DNA of 14,085 bases from Candidatus Minthomonas equi (GTDB lineage: Bacteria; Bacteroidota; Bacteroidia; Bacteroidales; UBA932), in the NCBI GenBank assembly GCA_018064575.1, contig JAGHUZ010000311.1, positions 1-14,085 on the forward strand, in the 5' to 3' direction. A program made the translations under genes and the position numbers. Shown here one piece after another: positions 1-6,669 of the stretch (its first letter is position 1; every line of letters begins with the position of its first letter). The notes beneath the pieces were generated by a model, which was not told where the DNA came from, made no database searches, and was given only the letters and a program-made list of their open reading frames with translations.

Positions 1-173
1 TCCATAGCCTCAAGCTGCCTTGCAGACGGTTTGGTGGCCACAGCCTTTGCGATAATCTGTTCCGGAGTGTCTCCTTCTTCGACAAGTATAGTATTGATAT
101 TGTCCGGGACGCCTGCGTTCTTGCAGGATATCAGACAGAGTGACAGGAAAAGGAGTATGGAAATGCGTTTTAT
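1..173 (-). CDS. Lipoprotein, probable GH29 alpha-L-fucosidase, N-terminus only (runs off left edge)
   Basis: Fifty-seven codons are visible in the frame that opens after the GH109 stop. Read from an ATA codon at 173-171, the product starts Met-Lys-Arg, has a hydrophobic stretch (residues 4-16) and a textbook lipobox L-I-S-C with the lipidated Cys at residue 17, so it should be an outer-membrane or periplasmic lipoprotein. The following segment (residues 30-57, with VEEGDTPEQIIAKA and then a PSARQLEAM stretch) resembles, from memory, the segment just before the HFGxNTF motif in Bacteroidetes GH29 alpha-L-fucosidases, which remove terminal fucose from glycans. No catalytic residue is inside the window. 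The gene begins 18 bases after the GH109 stop and is probably the last visible member of that operon. Oddity: no ATG, GTG or TTG lies in frame before codon 45 (GTG), so the start is either a rare ATA or a mutated ATG. A reading as some other lipoprotein cannot be excluded. Confidence 0.6.
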   Translation of the reverse strand, partial: MKRISILLFLSLCLISCKNAGVPDNINTILVEEGDTPEQIIAKAVATKPSARQLEAM

Positions 174-191
174 GCTGAAGTTTGCAGCTTC

Positions 192-1559
192 TTACTTTTT
201 GATGGCGTAGCTGTAACCTTTGATGACATTCCAGTCTCCACGGGTGAAGTCGGGGAATTCCACGGGCATTGAACCATTCTCAAGAGAGATGCGGCTGAGT
301 TCCTGAACAGCACTCCATTCGGCGCAGTCATAGATATCCTGGTCGAGAGGAAGTCCGTTATGCAGACAGTAAACCAGACGGTAGTCCATAATGAAGTCCA
401 TTCCACCGTGTCCTCCGACACTTTTGGCCTTCTCCTCGATTTCTTTTACGAAGTCAGGCCTGTATTCCTTGAGAAGTGAATCCATTACTTCCTGAGAAAG
501 AGCATCGTGCCCGTTCATTTCTTTTACTGAAATCTGCTCGATGGGATATTTGTTGGCGAAGCCGCGTGTTCCGGTGAGCTGATGCATTCTGGTGTAGGGA
601 CGCGGAGCATATACGTTATGCTGGACTTCTATGACTTTGCCTTCATTGGTGCGGATGAGACTGATGGTGTGGTCACCGTCTGCGCATCTGTCCTCGTTCC
701 TGTATCTCTTGGCTGCCTCACGGCCGTTATAGGAAGGGGTGTCCATAGCTATGAGGTAATCCAGCTTGCATCCGCGATGGATGTCAAGAACCTGACAGAT
801 GGGGCCGAGACCGTGTGAAGGGTAGTTGTCACCGCGATGGTCCATATTATAGTCGCAGCGCCAGGGTTCGCTGAATCCCCAATCTTCGGCAAGGTAATGT
901 ATATATGCACCCTCCACGTGGTAAACTTCGCCGAAAAGTCCCTGCTGTGCCATATTCAATGTGGACATTTCGAAGAAGTCATAACAGCAGTTTTCGAGAA
1001 GCATACAGTGGCGGCGATTCTTTTCGCAGGCATTAACGATGTCCCAGCAGTCTTTGATGGACATTACACCGGGAACCTCTACAGCTGCGTGGTGGCCGTT
1101 GTTGATGGCGCACAATGCTATAGGACAATGGTGAAGCCAGTCGGTGGCAATATAAACAAGATCGATGTCCTCACGTGCACAGAGTTCCTTATAGGCTTCT
1201 TCGCCTACATAAGTGTCAGCGGCGGGAAGACCTGCTTCGGCGAGCATTTTATTCACGTTGTCCACTTTGGCCTGTACGAGGTCGCAGACCGCCTTGATTT
1301 CTACGCCTTCAAGTTTTGTCCAGCGGTAAACGGCACCTGTGCCGCGTCCGCCGACACCTACGAATGCGACACGGACGGTTTCGATGGGGTCACAGGCAAG
1401 CCCGATGGCACTCTGCTGTCCCGGCTCGCGGGCAGGGGCTTCAAGAACTATTTTTCCGTCAACTATTTTGGCGGGAACGGAGGCCGGCACCACAGTCTCC
1501 TGGCAGCAGGAACAAATGGCGAAAAGGCAAACGATTGAAAATAAAAGATGTTTTTTCAT
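192..1559 (-). CDS. GH109-type NAD-dependent glycosidase (alpha-N-acetylgalactosaminidase family), Gfo/Idh/MocA fold
   Basis: The product is 455 residues long. Residues 1-19 form a lipoprotein-like signal (basic start, hydrophobic core, Cys at 17-19). A Rossmann nucleotide-binding motif GVGGRG is at 68-73, preceded by strand VRVAF. The Gfo/Idh/MocA pattern continues with an ATD segment near 138-140, EVP at 161-163 (the place of the usual EKP) and the LLENCCYDFFE segment at 187-197, which is typical of GH109. GH109 enzymes use tightly bound NAD in a redox-assisted hydrolysis and include enzymes that remove terminal alpha-GalNAc from blood-group A antigen. The start was set at 1559 because the signal peptide begins there; an in-frame extension to 1628 would overlap the receptor gene and put charged residues before the signal. 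It lies 37 bases after the TonB receptor gene and 18 bases before the fucosidase-like gene, so it is probably in their operon. Family assignment is strong; the exact substrate is inferred. Confidence 0.88.
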   Translation of the reverse strand: MKKHLLFSIVCLFAICSCCQETVVPASVPAKIVDGKIVLEAPAREPGQQSAIGLACDPIETVRVAFVGVGGRGTGAVYRWTKLEGVEIKAVCDLVQAKVDNVNKMLAEAGLPAADTYVGEEAYKELCAREDIDLVYIATDWLHHCPIALCAINNGHHAAVEVPGVMSIKDCWDIVNACEKNRRHCMLLENCCYDFFEMSTLNMAQQGLFGEVYHVEGAYIHYLAEDWGFSEPWRCDYNMDHRGDNYPSHGLGPICQVLDIHRGCKLDYLIAMDTPSYNGREAAKRYRNEDRCADGDHTISLIRTNEGKVIEVQHNVYAPRPYTRMHQLTGTRGFANKYPIEQISVKEMNGHDALSQEVMDSLLKEYRPDFVKEIEEKAKSVGGHGGMDFIMDYRLVYCLHNGLPLDQDIYDCAEWSAVQELSRISLENGSMPVEFPDFTRGDWNVIKGYSYAIKK

Positions 1560-1596
1560 GTTACTAAAATTTGAGATTATTTGGTATTGATATTCA

Positions 1597-4029
1597 TCAG
1601 AATTCTTTTCCTTCGAATCCAGCCTCACCGGTTATGGCGCCTCCCTTTTCTTTCGCAGGAGTGGTGTTGAAGCGGAATGTGATTCCCAGCAGGATGTTGG
1701 GGAATTTCGGCCTTACTACGGTTCTGGATTCCAAACCTGCCGTCGAACGGAAATTCTCATAGACGGCAGTGTGGAAAATGTCGTGAATCACGAGTGAGAG
1801 GGCAATTTTTCCGTCTGCAAACTGCTGCTTTGCGGCAAGGTCGAAGTAACAATAAGCCTTCTCGTCTCCCTGCGTCAGAACGTGGGGACCGATGAAATGT
1901 CCATCGAACTGTATTCCTGTGTTTTTGGCGACGTGGAAATGGTTTATCCATCCGAACATATAGTTAAACCCGTCAGCATCGTGACAGTCATTGCGGGTCG
2001 CCTTGAAATCGAAGCGGTAAATGTCCCCATTGACTGTGGTTGACCACCATTTGAGAGGCTTGAACTGTGTGCTGAATTCCAGTCCGTATTCGTTCTGATT
2101 TCCGGCATTGACGATTTTGTCGAGGGTGACACCTTTTTGGTAGGGGAGGCGAATCCAGTCCACGACATCGGCCCTGTGGCGCCAGAAAAGGGTAGCAGCT
2201 ATACTGCCGGCCTTGGTGAAAAGTTTCCGGTATCCCAGTTCGACGGAATTTATGTATTCGGCTTTGATGTCGGGATTACCCACCTTTCTGGTATAGTAGT
2301 CCTCATAGGTGATGTTTGGCTCCCTCTGCCATATCCCCGGTCTGTTGGTCCGGCGGGAATAGCCTAAACTGAGACTTCCTGCGGAAGATGCATCATAGGA
2401 GATATGGGCTGATGGAAACAAATCCCACAGTTTTACGTATCTGGAGGCATCCTTGATATCGATGGTCATTTCGTCTATTACCCTTTCGGCGCGGAGACCT
2501 GCATCGAAGTCCAATTTTCCGATTTTCTCTGTGACCATGGCATAAAGGGTGTGGTTCTGACGTCTGTAATAGAATGGCGTGTTCATACTTTCATCCCAGA
2601 TGAAATCCCCGACTGCCTTGTCCCAGTATTTGAAACTGTAATTTCCGTGTTCGCTGTAGGTGGTGTACTGATATCCGGTCTCAAGTTTCCCGGCCGAGCC
2701 GAATTCCAGTTTATAATTTACGGCTCCGTCTGCATCCCAATGGTGCTCCCGTTCGTAGCCGCGAGTCCCCTCGTCCCTCACTCCTTCAAGGGTGAACATA
2801 TTACTCTCGGTATATTCGAGAGAATAACGGTCATATCTCAAACGGCTGGAGGCGTTGATTTCGCCCCTTGGTGATATCTTCCATATGTAGTCGAGAGAGG
2901 CCTGCAGGAGTTTTTTCTCAAGAATATAGTGGTCTTCACTATTGAAAATACCGGATTCCGGCCGTAATGTTCCCATACCCGGAGCCTCCTCCATATAATT
3001 TCTGGATTCATTGTAGAGCATATCGCCGCCTCTGTGGTTTCTGGTGGAACCTGCCTGGAGGTCAAGGATGAACTTGTGCCTCTTCCCGTCATCGAACTGC
3101 CAGCCGGCATTTCCCACAAGAGTCCGGCTGCTTCTGAACCTTTCGCCGTCGGAATGTGATTCCACCCTGCAACTGTCGATGTCGGTAATCTTGTCCTGCC
3201 TGAAGTCCCCTTTTGACTTGATGTCCTGAAGGGTGCCACCGGCATAGACGGTATGATTCCCTTTATGAAAGTTCAATCTGCCATCGGCGCTCCATGTGCC
3301 CAGAGTGCTTCCTGAAAGATTTACGTTTCCCCCGAACATATCAGATGAGGGACCCGAAGTTTTTATGTTGATTATTCCTACATCTCCGTCAGATTTGTAT
3401 CGTGCCGATGGTGTGGTAATGAGTTCTATGTCCTCGATGGAAGAGGCCGGAATTTGTCGTAGCGCTTCGGAGCCATCGAGGGGGCTTGGTTTGCCGTTTA
3501 CGTAAACCAGATAACCGCTGCTTCCCCTGAGGGTGAGTTCTCCGTCCGCATCGATTTGAACGGAAGGGACATTGGCGAGAATGTCCAATGCCGTGCCTCC
3601 GCTTGCGGTCAATGAGGACGAGGCGCTGATGGTTCTGCGGTCGAGTTTATAGACTATCTGGTTCTTGTCTGCTACTACCGTCACTTCCCGAATGTCGAGG
3701 GACTGTTTCTTCAGTGCAATGGTTCCCAGGTCCTTGACCTCCCCCGCTGTGACGGCGAAGGGTTCGCTGAGATGTGGTTCATAGCCTATCATCCTGACGG
3801 TGACCGATATGGAATCGGCGCGTATGCCTTTGACTTCAAAACCGTCCGCCCCTGTCGTTCCCGAAGTCAGAATTCTGCCATCGGTGCCGTAAATTATGAC
3901 ATCTGCGAATTCCACTGGGGTGTTATCAGCGGAATCGACGACTCGGCCTCTTAAGGAAACACTTTGATTCTGTGCAAATAAAGAAATGGTGGAGAACAAT
4001 AGAATCAAAGTATGGCGGAAAAATTTCAT
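1597..4029 (-). CDS. TonB-dependent outer-membrane receptor with carboxypeptidase-like regulatory domain
   Basis: An 810-residue protein. A Sec signal peptide ends near residue 20 (LFAQ). Residues 23-107 form a carboxypeptidase-D-regulatory-like beta domain (start VSLRGRVVDSADNTPVEFADV). Residues about 118-227 are the plug, with the conserved TALDILANVPSVQID, LRGSSGYLVYVNGKPSPL and SARY-GIINIKT segments. The rest is a beta-barrel of the kind found in the outer-membrane beta-barrel family of TonB-dependent receptors. It should take up a ligand across the outer membrane using TonB energy. It is shorter than SusC proteins (about 1000 residues) and no SusD gene lies beside it, so it is not a classic SusC/SusD pair. 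The ATG at 4029 shares its A with the TGA stop of the upstream GH43 gene, which suggests translational coupling. The gene partners suggest a glycan or glycan-derived ligand; this is inference, since barrels of this type also carry siderophores, peptides and metals. Confidence 0.9.
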   Translation of the reverse strand: MKFFRHTLILLFSTISLFAQNQSVSLRGRVVDSADNTPVEFADVIIYGTDGRILTSGTTGADGFEVKGIRADSISVTVRMIGYEPHLSEPFAVTAGEVKDLGTIALKKQSLDIREVTVVADKNQIVYKLDRRTISASSSLTASGGTALDILANVPSVQIDADGELTLRGSSGYLVYVNGKPSPLDGSEALRQIPASSIEDIELITTPSARYKSDGDVGIINIKTSGPSSDMFGGNVNLSGSTLGTWSADGRLNFHKGNHTVYAGGTLQDIKSKGDFRQDKITDIDSCRVESHSDGERFRSSRTLVGNAGWQFDDGKRHKFILDLQAGSTRNHRGGDMLYNESRNYMEEAPGMGTLRPESGIFNSEDHYILEKKLLQASLDYIWKISPRGEINASSRLRYDRYSLEYTESNMFTLEGVRDEGTRGYEREHHWDADGAVNYKLEFGSAGKLETGYQYTTYSEHGNYSFKYWDKAVGDFIWDESMNTPFYYRRQNHTLYAMVTEKIGKLDFDAGLRAERVIDEMTIDIKDASRYVKLWDLFPSAHISYDASSAGSLSLGYSRRTNRPGIWQREPNITYEDYYTRKVGNPDIKAEYINSVELGYRKLFTKAGSIAATLFWRHRADVVDWIRLPYQKGVTLDKIVNAGNQNEYGLEFSTQFKPLKWWSTTVNGDIYRFDFKATRNDCHDADGFNYMFGWINHFHVAKNTGIQFDGHFIGPHVLTQGDEKAYCYFDLAAKQQFADGKIALSLVIHDIFHTAVYENFRSTAGLESRTVVRPKFPNILLGITFRFNTTPAKEKGGAITGEAGFEGKEF

Positions 4030-4967
4030 CACTTCACGATTTTGAGCGTTTCACCTGTGTCTTCCAGAGTGAAAAGTTTGGCCCTTTCCAAATTACTTTC
4101 ATTTGGAGAATGAAGTACAAGTCTCAGCTTTCCTTCCAGATCGGTGAATATCATCGCGTGGCCGCCGTCCTGCTTGAAAAGCGGTTCGCTCTGCTGTCGC
4201 CACGGGCCTGCCAGTTTCCCCGTGAGTGATTCCGCGATGCATTCTGCGTAACCGTCGGGGCCGAAACTGGCCCATATCATAAGCAGTTTTCCGGTTTTGG
4301 TGCGGTACATAAAGCATCCGTCCGTAACGTAAGATTTGCTTGGTTCGGCGACACAGCAGGTGGAACCGCAGAACATTCTTACAGGAGTGCTTACGGCCTT
4401 GGTCAAATCCCTGTCAAGTTTTATGAATTCGACTGTGCCGTCTTCAATCTGCACCCATTCGTGGCAGAATACCATATAGGGCTCATTATTCTCGATGAAC
4501 AGAGTCCCATCCAGCGCCATGTAGTCCATTGGAGTCTGCGGTATATCTGCAGTGGGGACGAATGGTCCTGTCGGGGAGTCTGAACGGAATATCTGTGTGG
4601 CACGGTAGATATAGTCGGGCCAGTCTTCCCTGCTCATTTTCCATTTCGTGTGCTCGTTGATGGTGGCGAATATGTAGTATTTCCCCTTGTATTTATGAAC
4701 TTCCGGAGCCCAGATGCTCCCTCTGGACCAGTTGCCCTCCGGCAATGTCAGTACCTGTTTTTTTTCTGTCCAGTTCTGCAGATCCTTGCTGGTATAGACC
4801 GCTACACCTCCCGCTTCTCCGACGCTGGAAGTGGCATAAAGGTAATATGTGCCGCCGTCCACGAGGATGAAAGGGTCACGGATGTGAATGTCCTCAAGTG
4901 TCAGATTCTGCGAATGCAGATTAATATTCACAATCAGGAGCAATGAGAGAAATATGGTCTTTTTCAT
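4029..4967 (-). CDS. Secreted GH43-type glycoside hydrolase
   Basis: A 312-residue protein with a Sec signal peptide (residues 1-20, ending HSQ) followed by a five-bladed beta-propeller of the GH43 type. The catalytic base is seen in IRDPFI (D31), the pKa-modulating aspartate in LDGTLF (D153), and the family's His/metal site in GGHAMIF (H270). WAPEV (86-90) and FCHEW (167-171) are also typical. The general acid is less obvious: the usual EGP motif is replaced by the region around VAEPS (E209) and VTDGCF (D216). GH43 members include alpha-L-arabinofuranosidases, beta-xylosidases and galactan- or galactofuranose-active enzymes; I cannot assign a substrate. It is the first gene of the run GH43, receptor, GH109, fucosidase-like, with a candidate TACATTTG promoter box just upstream. 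The start was chosen because the signal peptide begins at this ATG. Confidence 0.88.
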   Translation of the reverse strand: MKKTIFLSLLLIVNINLHSQNLTLEDIHIRDPFILVDGGTYYLYATSSVGEAGGVAVYTSKDLQNWTEKKQVLTLPEGNWSRGSIWAPEVHKYKGKYYIFATINEHTKWKMSREDWPDYIYRATQIFRSDSPTGPFVPTADIPQTPMDYMALDGTLFIENNEPYMVFCHEWVQIEDGTVEFIKLDRDLTKAVSTPVRMFCGSTCCVAEPSKSYVTDGCFMYRTKTGKLLMIWASFGPDGYAECIAESLTGKLAGPWRQQSEPLFKQDGGHAMIFTDLEGKLRLVLHSPNESNLERAKLFTLEDTGETLKIVK

Positions 4968-4986
4968 AGTCGTTTTTCTTCTCCGA

Positions 4987-4994
4987 CAAATGTA
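4987..4994 (-). promoter_or_regulatory. Candidate Bacteroidetes -7 promoter box for the GH43 operon
   Basis: The minus strand reads TACATTTG here, a full match to the Bacteroidetes TAnnTTTG box. It lies 19 bases upstream of the GH43 ATG (4967), giving a short leader of roughly a dozen bases. I see no clear TTG-type -33 element at the expected distance. The gene-free stretch 4968-5064 shows nothing else convincing and no U-tailed hairpin ending the nitroreductase gene. Confidence 0.5.
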
Positions 4995-5064
4995 CTAAAA
5001 AAGAGTCATAGTACCGTAAGTATTCATAAATTTTGCGGAAAAGTCACGGGAAACGGTTTTCAAG

Positions 5065-5706
5065 TTACAAGAGTAAATCTTCAAGGACAAGTTTTGGAAC
5101 GTAGTGAACCCCGTCCTTGCGATAGTATCTCAAATCATCACCAAGGCGCACCGGGACAAGTGATATGCGTTCTGCGGGTTTGCCGATGGCAAGAACAGCG
5201 AGAGGAAGCAGTTCAAGTCCCAGTTCAGACTTCAATCCGGCTTTGTCGAAATTACGGATGATGATTCCTCCGAGACCAAGGTCAACAGCCTTGAGAAGCA
5301 TACTCTGCAGTGAAATTCCCAAATCGATGTCTATCCCGGGATTTTCCTCACAGGTGGAGCATACGACTATGAATGCTTCAGGTTCAGTTCCCGGGAGCGG
5401 CAGATTGAGTTCGGGCAGAAGCCGGCCCATCGCGATGTTGTTATTGACAATGTCGGCCACAGGGCCTTGGGTGACTTCGAGAAAACGGAGCCTTTGCTTG
5501 TTGATACTCGAAGCGACCTTCGTATTTACCGCCACAATCGCATCCAATTGAAGTTTATGAACTTTATAACTCTTGTCATATCCCCTGTAACTCCGGTTAA
5601 GAGGCAGGAGCCTGTCCAGGGAAGCACGTCTGTGAGTGACGGTGCGGGATTTGTTCCCGTTTCCGAATACCTCTTCGTAGCGTTTTTCCAAATAATTGTC
5701 TGCCAT
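5065..5706 (-). CDS. Nitroreductase family protein (FMN-dependent oxidoreductase)
   Basis: A 213-residue cytoplasmic protein with no signal peptide. After a basic N-terminal segment (residues 1-35), NRSYRGY (37-43) matches the family's arginine-containing start of the FMN site. The stretch from NTKVASSINKQRLRF (61-75), the DIDLGISLQSMLLKAVDLGLGG helix (126-147) and LAVLAIGKPAE (169-179) follow the family order and spacing. Such proteins use FMN and NAD(P)H to reduce nitro groups, quinones or other electrophiles; the true substrate is unknown. The start at 5706 was chosen over a TTG at 5742 because it is an ATG and matches the usual length. It lies between GH16 and the GH43 operon on the same strand, 65 bases after the GH16 stop, and may be read through from the GH16 promoter since I see no clear TAnnTTTG box in the gap. 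No obvious functional link to glycan breakdown. Confidence 0.82.
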   Translation of the reverse strand: MADNYLEKRYEEVFGNGNKSRTVTHRRASLDRLLPLNRSYRGYDKSYKVHKLQLDAIVAVNTKVASSINKQRLRFLEVTQGPVADIVNNNIAMGRLLPELNLPLPGTEPEAFIVVCSTCEENPGIDIDLGISLQSMLLKAVDLGLGGIIIRNFDKAGLKSELGLELLPLAVLAIGKPAERISLVPVRLGDDLRYYRKDGVHYVPKLVLEDLLL

Positions 5707-5763
5707 ACTGTCTTGATAATAAGTAAGTTTCGAAATCAGCAAAAAACAGTGCCATCCCGATAT

Positions 5764-5777
5764 GAGTAAGCTTACTC
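5764..5777. repeat. Perfect 14-base palindrome over the GH16 stop codon
   Basis: The sequence GAGTAAGCTTACTC reads the same on both strands and contains the GH16 stop codon (5774-5772). It can be a two-fold symmetric protein site or, in RNA, a 5-base-pair stem with a four-base loop. There is no T-run after it on either strand, so it is not a typical intrinsic terminator. It lies 57 bases upstream of the nitroreductase start. Function unknown. Confidence 0.4.
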
Positions 5778-6551
5778 TTCGGGGTATTCGTAAAATCTTA
5801 TCCAGTCTATTTCCATTTCCACGGGGAGGTCTTCAAGTTTGGCTTCCCCCGGCCACGGTGCCCCGACCTGCATATCCACGTAAAGGGCGAACTTCTTGTC
5901 GAAAGCCCACTGTAGGGGACCCAGTTCCGGCTGACGCTTGTAATTTAAGGTGCAGAAATCGTTGATGAACAGTTTGATACTGTCGCGGTAGTGTTCTACG
6001 GCATATACGTTGAACTCGTTCCGTCTGATGGGACCGGTCGCACCGTGAACATGGCCGGTAGTATCATTTAGAGTGAATCTGGTATGAAGTGTCTGGTATG
6101 CGATATCGTCGAAGTTCAGTTTCTCGCAGATGTCTATTTCGCCGCCATATTCATTCTCAAGCATAGGCTCACCGGCCTGCGGCATCATCCATAATGCCGG
6201 CCAGGCTCCCTGTGCCTCGCCGATTCTGGCGCGTATTTCAAGTCTTCCATAGCCGAAAGATTTTTTCCCGTGTGTCCATACGCCACCGGTGAGCAGTGGA
6301 GAATCGTCTCCTTCGATACCGGGGTTGACGATGCCTTTCAAAACGAGGCATCCGTTCCGCATCTCAAAACAGTCTTCATAGTCGGACATATGGATTTGCC
6401 AGGGGGGGGTCCCTCTCGGAATCTTGCTCCATACAGTCCAGTCTATTTCGTTCGTGTTGAATTCTTCAGCCCAAGTGGGGGCATCGGTCTTGGAACCGGA
6501 ACAGTGCGCACATAATATTATGGCGGCTGCGAATAGAATGGTTTTGTTCAT
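5772..6551 (-). CDS. GH16 family endo-glycanase, predicted lipoprotein
   Basis: A 259-residue protein. Residues 1-17 form a signal with Cys at 17, followed by Ser-Gly-Ser-Lys, suggesting a lipoprotein although the lipobox (L-C-A-H-C region) is imperfect. The beta-jelly-roll GH16 fold is shown by GYGRLEIRARI (100-110), WPALWMMPQAGE (117-128), the catalytic ExDxxE motif as EIDICE (nucleophile E138, D140, acid/base E143), and the C-terminal MQVGAPWPG (227-235) and EMEIDWIRFYE (245-255). GH16 enzymes cut internal beta linkages in laminarin, mixed-linkage glucan, marine galactans or, in some gut Bacteroidetes and Akkermansia, poly-LacNAc of mucin O-glycans. The GH109 and fucosidase-like neighbours favour a host-glycan role, but beta-glucan activity is equally compatible with the motifs. 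It is divergent from kdgK and is followed by the nitroreductase gene. A C8 run in the coding strand (6402-6409) lies within codons 48-50. Confidence 0.88.
   Translation of the reverse strand: MNKTILFAAAIILCAHCSGSKTDAPTWAEEFNTNEIDWTVWSKIPRGTPPWQIHMSDYEDCFEMRNGCLVLKGIVNPGIEGDDSPLLTGGVWTHGKKSFGYGRLEIRARIGEAQGAWPALWMMPQAGEPMLENEYGGEIDICEKLNFDDIAYQTLHTRFTLNDTTGHVHGATGPIRRNEFNVYAVEHYRDSIKLFINDFCTLNYKRQPELGPLQWAFDKKFALYVDMQVGAPWPGEAKLEDLPVEMEIDWIRFYEYPEE
6402..6409. repeat. G8/C8 homopolymer inside the GH16 gene
   Basis: Eight consecutive G on the plus strand (C on the coding strand) span the Thr-Pro-Pro codons (residues 48-50) of the GH16 gene. The reading frame is open as given. Runs of this length can slip in replication or be miscounted in sequencing, either of which would cut the protein off early. 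Confidence 0.9.
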
Positions 6552-6577
6552 AATGGAATGGATAGTTTTTGGTTATG

Positions 6578-6585
6578 CGAAATTA
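6578..6585 (-). promoter_or_regulatory. Candidate -7 promoter box for GH16
   Basis: The minus strand reads TAATTTCG, one base away from the Bacteroidetes TAnnTTTG box. It lies 26 bases upstream of the GH16 ATG. No convincing -33 element is visible. It sits about 50 bases from the opposing kdgK promoter box, so the two transcription units are back-to-back and could share regulator sites. Confidence 0.35.
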
Positions 6586-6636
6586 ACCTAAAATTTCCGA
6601 TTATCTGTTTTTGATGTGAATTTCTGAGAAAAAATG

Positions 6637-6644
6637 TATCTTTG
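6637..6644 (+). promoter_or_regulatory. Candidate -7 promoter box for the kdgK-eda-transporter operon
   Basis: TATCTTTG is a full match to the Bacteroidetes TAnnTTTG box. A TTTG at 6610-6613 could be the -33 element, with a 23-base spacer that is rather long. Transcription would begin about 6650, just before the A-rich stretch ahead of the ATG at 6670. The box overlaps codons 2-4 of an earlier in-frame ATG at 6634, which supports the start at 6670. Confidence 0.55.
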
Positions 6645-6669
6645 GGAATTGTTTAAAACCAAAAAAGAA

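Noticed and set aside
837..1538. Long open frame on the plus strand opposite GH109 (233 codons)
   Set aside because: It lies wholly inside the GH109 gene on the other strand, its product has no recognisable domain, and the GH109 frame has clear family motifs.
1597..4029. SusC of a classic SusC/SusD pair
   Set aside because: The protein is about 200 residues too short, its barrel type is different, and no SusD-like gene lies on either side.
5801..6449. Direct repeat TCCAGTCTATTTC at 5801-5813 and 6437-6449
   Set aside because: Both copies encode the Glu-Ile-Asp-Trp residues at the two ends of the GH16 protein, so a coding coincidence. It also shows that 13-base matches occur here without special meaning.
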